DNA from: an uncultured Bacteroidales bacterium
GTDB taxonomy: Bacteria > Bacteroidota > Bacteroidia > Bacteroidales > P3
Direction of reading: 5' to 3'
Length of the DNA stretch: 64,000 nt
NCBI GenBank assembly: GCA_910586395.1
Contig: CAJUFX010000003.1
Coordinates: forward strand, 189,915 to 253,914
A program made the translations under genes and the position numbers. Positions 25,158-33,544 of this stretch are shown here, piece by piece. How positions within the stretch are numbered: the stretch's first letter is position 1; each line of letters starts with the position of its first letter. The notes beneath the pieces were generated by a model. That model was given only the letters and a program-made list of their open reading frames with translations. It was not told the origin of the DNA and made no database searches.

Positions 25158-25185
25158 TCAATCGCGATTGTATATTATGGGTTTA

Positions 25186-25216
25186 GCCGCCGGACTGATG
25201 TCTGGCGGCTTTTTTG
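25186..25216 (+). terminator. Terminator after lipoprotein member 4
   Basis: GCCGCCGGAC (25186-25195), TGAT, GTCTGGCGGC (25200-25209), then Ts. It differs from the 24598 hairpin by two bases. Confidence 0.88.
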
Positions 25217-25230
25217 TTGCTCCCATAAAG

Positions 25231-25346
25231 AGGAAAACTGTTGAAATTGCTGTTGAAATTACCGTTTAATCCATGACAACACCATTGACCTTGCTGGTGA
25301 AATCAGTAAGCAAGGCAAAGATTTACATAGGAAAGGTGTTGAAATT
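25231..25346. repeat. Repeated TGTTGAAATT units in an intergenic stretch
   Basis: CTGTTGAAATT occurs at 25238-25248 and 25250-25260, and TGTTGAAATT at 25337-25346. The 18-mers at 25231 and 25329 match at 16 positions. Between them CCTTGC/GCAAGG (25289-25294, 25310-25315) can pair. No gene is seen in 25158-25509. Confidence 0.5.
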
Positions 25347-25453
25347 TTCTATTTAACATAATGGTAATTATGTGTCAGAATCAAATCCGCAATATTTTTA
25401 CCGGCATGACAAAGGCTTTGGCAGACCGCGCGGCATTTTTCGTCATTATTTCG

Positions 25454-25461
25454 TATCTTTG
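25454..25461 (+). promoter_or_regulatory. Promoter -7 of the GNAT-like gene
   Basis: TATCTTTG, 48 nt before ATG 25510; no clear -33. Confidence 0.55.
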
Positions 25462-25509
25462 CACTAACGCTTGAACCACAAACGGTTCACCTTTAACTTT
25501 TTTGCTACC

Positions 25510-26751
25510 ATGTACATTAAGGAAGTCCTGACGCCGGCCGACCGCCGCTTATTCCACCGTTTCCAACGCGACCTTTACCGTGGCGACGACCGCTTTGTCG
25601 CCCCCTTGGAATTTCAAGTCGAAAACATCTTTACACCGGCTAAAAACGAATTTTTCAAACACGGCAGCGCGACGCGTTTCCTGCTGTTCGATGACCAAGA
25701 CCGCGTCATCGGACGTGTAGCCGCTTTTATCAATGAAAACAAAGCTTTTACGTTTCAACAACCCACGGGCGGCATGGGCTTTTTCGAATGCGTCGAAGAC
25801 CGGACGGCGGCGTTCCGCCTCATGGACGAAGCGCGCGCCTGGCTGGCTGCACGCGGCATGGAAGCCATGGACGGCCCGATCAATTTCGGCGAAAATGACA
25901 ATTTTTGGGGTTTGCTCGTAGAGGGTTTCGAGGAATCCTGTTGGGGCATGCCCTACAATCCCCCCTATTACAAACAGTTCTTCGAAGCATACGGCTTCAA
26001 ACTCTATTTTGAGCAAGTGACCAATATGCTGGACTTGCACAAGCCGTTTCCGGAACGCTTTTGGAAAGTGGCCGACTGGGCACGCGCCAAACCGGATTTT
26101 TCATACAAGCACCTTGATTTCAACAATATCGAGAAGTTCATGCAGGACTTCAAGGCCGTTTACGACGATGCCTGGCAATTTCACGAGAACTTTACGCCCA
26201 TCGATCCGCGTACCTTGGTTAAGGAATTGAAAGAAGGCCGCGGCGTCATCGACCCCAAAATGATTTGGTTCGCCTATCACGAAAACGAACCGATTGCCTT
26301 TTTGGTCATGTTTCCGGACGCCGGACAGATTTTCAAATACTTCGACGGTAAACTAAACTGGTTTAACAAATTGCGCTTCCTTTGGCTCAAAAGCCGCCAC
26401 AAAATGAACCGCACGCGCATCACGATTATGGGCATCAAACCCAAATACCAACGCTACGGCATAGAATCAGCCATTTTCTACTATTTGAACGAGGTCATGA
26501 AAACCAAACCTTGGTACCGCTATATCGAATTGTCGTGGGTCGGCGACTTCAACCCCAAGATGCGCGCCTTGCACGAATCGGTGGGCGCCACGTTCTACCA
26601 ACGGCACTATACCTACCGCTGCCTGTTCGACCGCACGAAAGACTTTGAACGTTCGTCGGTCATCGCCAAAGATACGAAACAGCAATATATAAAGGCTTTG
26701 GAAGAAAAGGAAGCCCAAACGGCACAAGCGGCTCAAACGGAACAAGCCTGA
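25510..26751 (+). CDS. GNAT-like acyltransferase-fold protein, unknown substrate
   Basis: I use ATG 25510 (413 residues, MYIKEVLTPADRRLF), because it follows the -7 box at a normal distance; the frame is open to 25471. The N-terminal half resembles GNAT proteins (FQRDLYRGDDRFVAPL, RVIGRVAAFINE), and the C-terminal half has the acetyl-CoA-binding-like IMGIKPKYQRYGIESAIFYYL and ELSWVGDFNPKMRALHESVGATF. Bacteroidota carry related proteins of about 400 residues with no assigned role. The last 25 residues are Glu/Gln/Ala-rich. An S9 peptidase follows at 92 nt. Confidence 0.75.
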   Translation: MYIKEVLTPADRRLFHRFQRDLYRGDDRFVAPLEFQVENIFTPAKNEFFKHGSATRFLLFDDQDRVIGRVAAFINENKAFTFQQPTGGMGFFECVEDRTAAFRLMDEARAWLAARGMEAMDGPINFGENDNFWGLLVEGFEESCWGMPYNPPYYKQFFEAYGFKLYFEQVTNMLDLHKPFPERFWKVADWARAKPDFSYKHLDFNNIEKFMQDFKAVYDDAWQFHENFTPIDPRTLVKELKEGRGVIDPKMIWFAYHENEPIAFLVMFPDAGQIFKYFDGKLNWFNKLRFLWLKSRHKMNRTRITIMGIKPKYQRYGIESAIFYYLNEVMKTKPWYRYIELSWVGDFNPKMRALHESVGATFYQRHYTYRCLFDRTKDFERSSVIAKDTKQQYIKALEEKEAQTAQAAQTEQA

Positions 26752-26843
26752 TGCGGGTTGACCGACGTTTGGCCCTGATCCGGCTCGTGGCGCGCACGGA
26801 CCTGCCGGAGACGAAGGACAAGCAAAAAAAACATTTATATAAT

Positions 26844-29135
26844 ATGAAAAAGAGAACCTTACTCCTCCCGTTGATTTTCATCGCCGGGATGTGGCTTTTC
26901 TCCGCTTGCCAAACGGGCGAAAAGCAAGCCGTCGTGCTCGGTCCCGACGAAGTGGAGATTCAAAACCAGCGTCTTAGCCCCGAAGCCCTGTGGGCGCTCG
27001 GCCGCTTGGGTGAAGTAGCCCCCTCGCCCTCCGGCGAATACGTCGTTTACAGCGTGCGTTATTTCAGCGTCAAGGAAAACAAAGGCAACACCGACTTCTA
27101 TCTGATGCGGACCGACGGCAGCGACGTCAGACGTCTGACCGAAACCGCCGAATCCGAAGGCAATCCGGTATGGGGCGCGGATGACCAAACGCTCTATTTT
27201 CTCCAAAACGGTCGGATATGCGTGATGAACCCGCTGGAACCCAAACCGAAAGTTCAAGTCGTTTCGGTTGAAAACGACTATATCGAAGGCTTCAGCCTGA
27301 GTCCCGACCGTTCTCAAATCGCTTATATCAAACAGGTACAAGTCAAACCGCAGGCGGCCGACCTCTATCCCGATTTGCCGATGACCTCGGGCATGGTCTT
27401 CACGGACATGAACTACCGCCATTGGGACGAATGGGTCTTCACGGCGCCGCACATCTTCGTAGCGCCGCTGCAGCAAGGCAAAATGACGCCCGGCGACGAC
27501 ATTCTGGCGGGTGAGCCCTACGAAGCCCCCGTCAAACCTTTCGGCGGCTGCGAACAATTCTGCTGGAGTCCCGACGGTAAATTCATCGTCTATACGTCGC
27601 GTAAACTGACCGGCCTGCAATACGCGCTCTCGACCAACACCGACCTCTACCGCTACGATCTGGCGACGGGGCAGACCCTCAACCTGACCCAAGGCATGAA
27701 AGGCTACGACATGAACCCGTCGTTCTCGCCCTCCGGCCGCTATCTGGTTTGGCAGAGCATGGAACGCGACGGCTATGAGGCCGACAAAATCCGTCTGGCC
27801 CTCATGGATATGAAGAACGGCAACCGTTTTTATCTGACCCCTTCCTTTGACCAAAACGCCGAAGGTATCCAATGGGCGGATGACAGCAAACTCTATTTCA
27901 TCAGCAATTACCATGCGCTTTCCCAAATTTATGAAATGGATTTGAGCGGTCTGGCGACTCAGACGCCGGAATCGCTTTCGGCGGCCGGCCGCACGACCGA
28001 CGGTCTTGTCAAAAATCAGATGCCCGTCAAGATGCTGACGGCCGGCCGTCACGACTATACGGGGGTTTATCCGGTTTCCGAAGAACTGCTGTTGGGCGTC
28101 CGCATGTCGATGTCCGCGCCCTCTGAAATCTTCGCCATCGATCTGCTGAATCCGGACGCGAGCGCGAACCAGACCCAAATCAGCCGCATCAACACCGAGA
28201 TGCTGTCGCGCATCAAGATGGGCCGCGTGGAAGAACGCTGGATTCCGACCACCGACGGCAAACAGATGCTGACCTGGGTCATTTTCCCGCCTGACTTCGA
28301 CGCCTCCAAAACTTATCCCACCCTGCTCTACTGCCAAGGCGGCCCGCAGAGTACGGTCAGCCAGTTCTGGAGTTACCGCTGGAATTTCCAGATCATGGCG
28401 GCCAACGACTACATCATCGTCGCCCCCAACCGCCGTGGCCTGCCGGGCTTCGGCCAGGAATGGCTCGAACAGATCAGCGGCGACTACGGTGGCCAGAATA
28501 TGAAAGACTACCTCGCCGCCATCGATGCCGTCAGCAAAGAGCCCTACGTGGACAAAGACAAACTGGGATGCGTGGGGGCGAGTTACGGCGGCTTCTCGGT
28601 CTATTGGCTGGCCGGCCACCACAACAAACGCTTCAAGGCTTTCATCGCCCACGACGGCATGTTCAACCTGCCCCAACAGAGTTTGGAAACGGAAGAACTG
28701 TGGTTCACGAACTGGGATTTGGGCGGAACCTATTGGTCCAACAACCCGGTGGCCCAACGCTCTTTCGCCAACTCTCCCCACCTGTTCATCGATAAATGGG
28801 ATACGCCCATCCTGATCATCCATGGCGAAAAAGACTACCGGATCGTGGCCTCCCAAGGGATGGCCGCCTTCAACGCCGCCATCATACGCGGCATCCCGGC
28901 CGAGCTCCTGATTTATCCGGACGAAAACCACTGGGTTCTGCGGCCGCAGAACGGCATTCTGTGGCAGAGACGCTTTTTCCGCTTCCTTGACCGCTATGTC
29001 AAAGGCTTGCCTGAAAAAGAAATGCAGGCCTTGCACCATGCCGAAAGCGCGTTTACGATAGACGGCGGCGCCTTGAAGGCGGCACCGGTAGCGTCGGCCA
29101 AGGAACAGAACACCGAAACGCAGGTGGCGCAATAA
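26844..29135 (+). CDS. S9-family peptidase lipoprotein (acylaminoacyl-/dipeptidyl-peptidase type)
   Basis: From ATG 26844 the protein has 763 residues and a lipoprotein signal (MKKRTLLLPLIFIAGMWLFSAC). Residues about 50-480 form a WD40-like beta-propeller with PD40 repeats (SPDRSQIAYIKQ, SPDGKFIVYTS, SPSGRYLVW). The C-terminal alpha/beta-hydrolase carries the triad Ser580 (GASYGGF), Asp664 (GEKDYRI) and His696 (DENHW). It removes peptides from N-termini of oligopeptides at the cell envelope. A second S9 enzyme is at 57390-59867. Confidence 0.92.
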   Translation: MKKRTLLLPLIFIAGMWLFSACQTGEKQAVVLGPDEVEIQNQRLSPEALWALGRLGEVAPSPSGEYVVYSVRYFSVKENKGNTDFYLMRTDGSDVRRLTETAESEGNPVWGADDQTLYFLQNGRICVMNPLEPKPKVQVVSVENDYIEGFSLSPDRSQIAYIKQVQVKPQAADLYPDLPMTSGMVFTDMNYRHWDEWVFTAPHIFVAPLQQGKMTPGDDILAGEPYEAPVKPFGGCEQFCWSPDGKFIVYTSRKLTGLQYALSTNTDLYRYDLATGQTLNLTQGMKGYDMNPSFSPSGRYLVWQSMERDGYEADKIRLALMDMKNGNRFYLTPSFDQNAEGIQWADDSKLYFISNYHALSQIYEMDLSGLATQTPESLSAAGRTTDGLVKNQMPVKMLTAGRHDYTGVYPVSEELLLGVRMSMSAPSEIFAIDLLNPDASANQTQISRINTEMLSRIKMGRVEERWIPTTDGKQMLTWVIFPPDFDASKTYPTLLYCQGGPQSTVSQFWSYRWNFQIMAANDYIIVAPNRRGLPGFGQEWLEQISGDYGGQNMKDYLAAIDAVSKEPYVDKDKLGCVGASYGGFSVYWLAGHHNKRFKAFIAHDGMFNLPQQSLETEELWFTNWDLGGTYWSNNPVAQRSFANSPHLFIDKWDTPILIIHGEKDYRIVASQGMAAFNAAIIRGIPAELLIYPDENHWVLRPQNGILWQRRFFRFLDRYVKGLPEKEMQALHHAESAFTIDGGALKAAPVASAKEQNTETQVAQ

Positions 29136-29165
29136 CCGCCGGCCGGCATAACGGACAATCGGTTT

Positions 29166-29831
29166 ATGTATCAAACGGATGATACGGTAACGGAAAAGAG
29201 GGTCGGACTGCCGGCCCTCTTTTTCTCTTTTCTCAAAACCGGTACCTTCACGTTCGGGGGCGGCTACGCCATGCTTTCGCTCCTGCAACGCGAACTGGTG
29301 GAACGCAAACGCTATCTGAACGATACCGACTTTTGGGAAACCATCACGCTCGTGCAAAGCCTGCCGGGCGTCCTGGTTTTCAATACCGCGCTTTATACCG
29401 GTTATAAAGTACGCGGCTTAAAGGGTTCTTTGGCGGCCTGCACCGGTGCCATCCTGCCGTCCATCCTCATTATCCTGCTGATTGCGACCGTCTTCGCTCC
29501 TTATTGGCAACATCCGGCCTTGGTACGCATTTTCAACGGCATCCGCCCCTGCGTCGTCGCCCTACTCTTGGCGCCGGCCATCCAAATGGCACATGCCATT
29601 GGTTTAAAAATCAGAAATACTTTAATCACCTTGGCCGCCATCCTGGGCATCACCGTTTTGCATTTCTCACCCATTTGGGTGCTGCTGGCCGTCGGTCTTG
29701 GCAGCGGCCTGTGGGCCTGGTACAAAGGACGTCCGACCGACCCGACTGACCCGACTGACCCGACCGACCCACCGGCGTCCACACCGGTTGCGGACGGCCC
29801 TACGGCTTCAAACCCCGTCCGTCTTCCTTAA
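29166..29831 (+). CDS. Chromate transporter (CHR) family, first half-size subunit
   Basis: The 221-residue membrane protein has the CHR signature FLKTGTFTFGGGYAMLSLLQRELVERK near the N-terminus and SLPGVLVFNTALYTGY. It is one half of a split ChrA; the next gene encodes the other half. Such pairs are called short-chain CHR proteins and usually work as heterodimers. Chromate efflux is shown for some members only. The C-terminal tail carries a DPT repeat (PTDPTDPTDPTDPP) made by four 9-bp units, absent from typical relatives. Confidence 0.88.
   Translation: MYQTDDTVTEKRVGLPALFFSFLKTGTFTFGGGYAMLSLLQRELVERKRYLNDTDFWETITLVQSLPGVLVFNTALYTGYKVRGLKGSLAACTGAILPSILIILLIATVFAPYWQHPALVRIFNGIRPCVVALLLAPAIQMAHAIGLKIRNTLITLAAILGITVLHFSPIWVLLAVGLGSGLWAWYKGRPTDPTDPTDPTDPPASTPVADGPTASNPVRLP
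29733..29768 (+). repeat. Four 9-bp tandem repeats inside the CHR gene
   Basis: Units CCGACCGAC, CCGACTGAC, CCGACTGAC, CCGACCGAC at 29733, 29742, 29751 and 29760. Each adds three residues, so copy-number change stays in frame. Confidence 0.85.
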
Positions 29832-29845
29832 AAACGATTGCCGTC

Positions 29846-30403
29846 ATGCTATTCCTGCAACTCTGCTATACGTTTTTCAAGATCGGCCTGTTCGGCTTCG
29901 GGGGCGGCTATGCCATGCTCTCGCTCATCGAACACGAGGTCGTCCACCGTTACGGATGGCTGTCGGCCGCCCGTTTCGCCGACCTCCTGGCCGTATCCCA
30001 GATGACGCCGGGGGCCATCAGCATCAACTGCGCCACCTACGTCGGCTACGAAGCCGTGCTGCAGGCCGGCTATACCGTCCCTGTCGCCATTTTAGGCTCG
30101 GTGCTGACCAGCCTCGCGCTCTGCGCCCCCTCTTTAGCCTTGATGATACTCGTACTCAACTTCCTGTTCAACCCTAAGCGCCGCGCCCGCCTGCCCTATC
30201 TGCAACCCGTCCTCGACGGACTCAAACCGGCTGTCGTCGGCTTGATTTTCTCCTCGGCCCTGCTTTTATTCAACCATCAGAACTTTATCGACTGGAAGAG
30301 CGGCCTGATCTGCATCGTCGCGCTGGCCGCCGTCCTCTCAAAAAAAATATCCCCCGTTTATCTTATTTTACTATCCGGCCTGGCCGGTTACCTTTTATAT
30401 TGA
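29846..30403 (+). CDS. Chromate transporter (CHR) family, second half-size subunit
   Basis: The 185-residue membrane protein opens with FFKIGLFGFGGGYAMLSLIEHEVVHR, paralogous to the same block of the preceding protein, and SQMTPGAISINCATYVGY. It starts 14 nt after the first half. About five to six hydrophobic segments are visible. Together the two halves form a full CHR carrier in the inner membrane; the exported anion in this organism is not known. Confidence 0.88.
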   Translation: MLFLQLCYTFFKIGLFGFGGGYAMLSLIEHEVVHRYGWLSAARFADLLAVSQMTPGAISINCATYVGYEAVLQAGYTVPVAILGSVLTSLALCAPSLALMILVLNFLFNPKRRARLPYLQPVLDGLKPAVVGLIFSSALLLFNHQNFIDWKSGLICIVALAAVLSKKISPVYLILLSGLAGYLLY

Positions 30404-30426
30404 CATCAAACCAATCACTTTACATT

Positions 30427-30894
30427 ATGGCATTACACATAGGAGACAAAATTCCGGACGTGCTGGGAACGGACCAGAACGGCCATGAAATCAAAGCCAG
30501 CGATTTCAAGGGCAAAAAACTCGCCCTCTACTTTTATCCGAAAGACAACACGAGCGGTTGCACGGCCGAGGCCTGCAGCCTGCGCGATGGCTACGAAGAC
30601 TTGCAACATGCCGGCTACGAGGTGATAGGCGTAAGCAAAGACAGCGCCAAGTCTCACCAAGGCTTCATCGCCAAACAAAACCTGCCGTTCAACCTGATTG
30701 CCGACACCGATACCAGCCTGCAACAGGCCTTCGGCGTATGGGCGGAAAAGAAACTGTACGGACGCGCCTATATGGGTACACTGCGCACGACGTTCATCAT
30801 CAACGAAGACGGCATTATCGAGCACATCATCGGCCCCAAGGAAGTCGATACAAAAGACCATGCCAACCAAATTCTCAACGGTCAAAAGCGATAA
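30427..30894 (+). CDS. bcp: Thioredoxin-dependent thiol peroxidase (Bcp/PrxQ)
   Basis: Starting at ATG 30427 the 155-residue protein is a complete PrxQ: YFYPKDNTSGCTAEACSLRD holds the peroxidatic Cys45 and resolving Cys50, and TTFIINEDGIIEHII is conserved. It reduces hydroperoxides with thioredoxin in the cytoplasm. It begins 23 nt after the CHR gene, so is probably cotranscribed with it. A terminator follows. Confidence 0.93.
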   Translation: MALHIGDKIPDVLGTDQNGHEIKASDFKGKKLALYFYPKDNTSGCTAEACSLRDGYEDLQHAGYEVIGVSKDSAKSHQGFIAKQNLPFNLIADTDTSLQQAFGVWAEKKLYGRAYMGTLRTTFIINEDGIIEHIIGPKEVDTKDHANQILNGQKR

Positions 30895-30920
30895 ACCGTT
30901 TTTCATCAACGTACCATAAA

Positions 30921-30951
30921 AAAAGGGGAAGCCGAACGGCCTCCCCTTTTT
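30921..30951. terminator. Bidirectional terminator between bcp and the PpiD-like gene
   Basis: AAAAGGGG-AAGCCG pairs with CGGC-CT-CCCCTTTT, flanked by A- and T-runs. It serves the two converging genes. Confidence 0.8.
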
Positions 30952-30993
30952 CATATCAGGCGGCGTATCTGACAAACCGCCTGTGCCATGCGC

Positions 30994-33108
30994 TTAGAAA
31001 TACATCGCGCGGTTGTCTTCTATGCCATAACTTTCGCCCAAAGCAGCCCGCACCAAATTGAACGTACGCTGCTGGAACGACTGCATAAGCTGCATGCGCA
31101 ACATATCGGGATTGCCTTCCCCTACGTTCACGCCTTCCGCCGCCAACACATAGACGCCGCTGTTGCCTTTGACCGGCTTGGACAACTGGCCTTCCTTCAG
31201 ACCGAAAGCCGTACCGATCAGCGCCGGTTCATAACCGCGCGATCCGAACGAATAGCCGTTGAACGTGATGTTCTCGGCCCGGTCGGCCGTCACGCCCCAG
31301 GCTTCGGCCACCTGCGCCAAGGTCGTCTTGCCTTCGGCCGTCTTGGCCTTATCCATCAAGCGGTTGGCCTTTACATCGCGTTTAATCCGGTATTCGAGTT
31401 GCGGCATGGATTTCATGTCGTCCAAAGACATATACCCCTCCTGATGACGTTTCTTCAACATCGCGATGACATAACGGTTCTCCATTTCGAAAACTTCCTG
31501 CGCCACATCGCCGGGTTTGTTGTCCTTATTGTAGGCCCAACGCACGACTTCGCGCGCGTTGCTCAGGCCGGGCATCTGATCGGCCAATTCATCCACATAA
31601 GTGGCCGCACGTACACGCATGCCGTTCTGACGCGCCACCGAATCGAAATCCGCTCCGTTCCGGCACTGCGAAAGGAAACGGCTCGCCTGCGCATAGACGT
31701 CCTTGGCCGTCTCGACGCTGGGTTCCACCGGCATCGTAATCACGCAGGCCAACACTTTCTTGACCGGTGCGGTCTTGTCTATGATACGCAATACATGGAA
31801 ACCGAAAAGCGTTTCCACGACCTTGACGTCACCGACCCGGCCGTCGATCAACGCCTGATTGAAAGGCGAAACGAACGTGCCGTCTTTCTGCCAACCCAGA
31901 TCGCCGCCATTCTGACTTGCGCTCCGGTCGTCGGAAAACGCCATCGCGAGTTCGGACAAACGGGCGGGCGCCGCCTGCAACACCTGCCGCAAACTGTCGG
32001 CCAACGCACGGGCCGTTTCCTTGTCGCGCCCGTTTTGGGCATTCTGACCGAACGCAATCAGGATATGGGCGGCGTGTAACGAATCGGGCCGCATCTGTAC
32101 GTCCATCAATTTGGCCATCTGATACGAATTCAGCATACGGCGCGGCGCAAAGCAGGTACCGGCCTTGGCGTTGAACAGCAACGAATCCCAGCCGCGTTCC
32201 ACCTCCTGACGGGTCTTATAGATACTGTCGAAACGATCGGAAGAAACCGTCATGACGAAATCGGGGATGTTTTCTTCCGTCTGCAGCTCGGCGAACACTT
32301 CTTCGGCATTCCGCTCGATGTCGGCGATATCGGCCGCCGTCGGCATCACGTCCCAACTGACATAATCGATGTCCACAGAAGCCTTTTCCTGCTTGAGGAT
32401 ATGTTTGTTGTCTTCGTAGAAACGGCGGTAGTCGGCATCGGTCACTTCCACTTCGTTGTCGGGGATATCGCCATAAGAGAGGCAGGCGAAACCGGCCGTC
32501 GCGCGGTCGGCCTGCAAATGCGCCAATTCGGCGGCAAAAGCCGTCGGGACATAGAAGCCCTGCGCCACCATGAAATAATATTTTTCTTTCAAGCGTTCCT
32601 CCTTGACCACACGTTCCACTTCGCTCAATACCTGACGGTCTTCAGCCGAAAGCTGGTCGAAATTGCTGATCAGCATCATGACTTGCTGACGGTCGTAAGC
32701 GCCCGTCGCCGGATTGCCGAAATACTGATACAGAATCGGGCTGATATGTTCGCCGTAATACAGGTCGTTCATCTCGGCCGGCGTCACCTGCAAGCCCATG
32801 CGGTCGCAGGCTTTCCGCATCAGAATGTTCGTCACGATCCGTTCCCAGGCCATGTTGCGGATTTGGGTCAAATCCTCAGGCGTGATGTTCACATCGGCGC
32901 CCTGCGCATTGCGGTACTGTTCCGTTATTTGATTAACTTGTTGATCAAAAGTTGCATAAGTAACTTTTTCGCCCCCTACTTCCGCTAAAAACGGTGCCCG
33001 ATTCTGCCGGTTGCCCAAACCGTCTTGCACGACGAAGCCGATGATCGCGATACCGATCGCCGCCACAATCAAGCCGGAATGTTTTCTGATTTTGCCGATA
33101 ACAGCCAT
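30994..33108 (-). CDS. PpiD-like periplasmic peptidyl-prolyl isomerase with SurA N-terminal domain
   Basis: The 704-residue protein has one N-terminal membrane anchor (about 12-29, LIVAAIGIAIIGFVVQDG), a SurA-type chaperone helix region (about 45-190) and at least one parvulin domain (about 340-450: LHAAHILIAFGQN, NGGDLGWQKDGTF, VVETLFGFHVLRI). This is the PpiD architecture with length typical of Bacteroidota. It should help fold envelope proteins leaving the Sec translocon. It is monocistronic. Confidence 0.9.
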   Translation of the reverse strand: MAVIGKIRKHSGLIVAAIGIAIIGFVVQDGLGNRQNRAPFLAEVGGEKVTYATFDQQVNQITEQYRNAQGADVNITPEDLTQIRNMAWERIVTNILMRKACDRMGLQVTPAEMNDLYYGEHISPILYQYFGNPATGAYDRQQVMMLISNFDQLSAEDRQVLSEVERVVKEERLKEKYYFMVAQGFYVPTAFAAELAHLQADRATAGFACLSYGDIPDNEVEVTDADYRRFYEDNKHILKQEKASVDIDYVSWDVMPTAADIADIERNAEEVFAELQTEENIPDFVMTVSSDRFDSIYKTRQEVERGWDSLLFNAKAGTCFAPRRMLNSYQMAKLMDVQMRPDSLHAAHILIAFGQNAQNGRDKETARALADSLRQVLQAAPARLSELAMAFSDDRSASQNGGDLGWQKDGTFVSPFNQALIDGRVGDVKVVETLFGFHVLRIIDKTAPVKKVLACVITMPVEPSVETAKDVYAQASRFLSQCRNGADFDSVARQNGMRVRAATYVDELADQMPGLSNAREVVRWAYNKDNKPGDVAQEVFEMENRYVIAMLKKRHQEGYMSLDDMKSMPQLEYRIKRDVKANRLMDKAKTAEGKTTLAQVAEAWGVTADRAENITFNGYSFGSRGYEPALIGTAFGLKEGQLSKPVKGNSGVYVLAAEGVNVGEGNPDMLRMQLMQSFQQRTFNLVRAALGESYGIEDNRAMYF

Positions 33109-33153
33109 ATTCTTTGTTATTTAATTAAAATTTCTTTTTTGACGAATAGGAAG

Positions 33154-33161
33154 CAAATTTA
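33154..33161 (-). promoter_or_regulatory. Promoter -7 of the PpiD-like gene
   Basis: Minus-strand TAAATTTG, 45 nt upstream of the start codon. Confidence 0.55.
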
Positions 33162-33301
33162 AGAAAATTATCTATAAATCCATACCTTTTATGGTAAAGT
33201 ATCTCTATCATTGTTCGCTCGCGGCTATGCCGTCCGCCAATGAAGAAAGGAGGCGGCTCGGCAATGTATTGAGGTTTCCGTTTGTTCCTTTGTCCATTCG
33301 G

Positions 33302-33408
33302 ATAAAGAACGCGCCTTTAACAAGGCGTATTTCCGCTCCTGCTCCAGCATCTCAAGCAAGCTTGGCTACTGGAGCAGTTCACGAAAACCATTTCATGGCG
33401 TTCTTTAT
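33302..33408. repeat. Nested palindromic element upstream of cca
   Basis: The 11-bp arms ATAAAGAACGC (33302-33312) and GCGTTCTTTAT (33398-33408) pair perfectly and enclose CTGCTCCAG/CTGGAGCAG (33339-33347, 33369-33377) and CGCCTT/AAGGCG (33312-33317, 33322-33327). The part around 33309-33331 resembles the end of the dispersed repeat next to MATE (AACGCGCCTTT...CAAGG). No credible gene in 33109-33544. Confidence 0.6.
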
Positions 33409-33508
33409 TCGATGGTTGGTGCAAAAACAGGGGGCCCGTTTTACATTGCGCTACTTCGTGAAGTCTGGCGGCGGCTCAGACATTGAAGTAAACTTCATGC
33501 CCCTCGCC

Positions 33509-33539
33509 TTGCACAGACTTTCGCCTTTCACTATCTTTG
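33509..33539 (+). promoter_or_regulatory. cca promoter, 5 nt from the start codon
   Basis: TTG at 33509-33511, 20 nt, TATCTTTG at 33532-33539, then only CGGC-type 5 nt to ATG 33545. A good -33/-7 pair that predicts a leaderless or near-leaderless mRNA. Confidence 0.7.
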
Positions 33540-33544
33540 TCGGC

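Noticed and set aside
26859..29357. Minus-strand open frame of 832 codons opposite the S9 peptidase
   Set aside because: Same shadow effect; residue composition is unlike a protein, and the plus-strand peptidase has complete catalytic motifs.
33191..33544. N-terminal extension of cca by 118 codons
   Set aside because: The extension crosses the nested palindrome and the cca promoter, and the family N-terminus starts at 33545.
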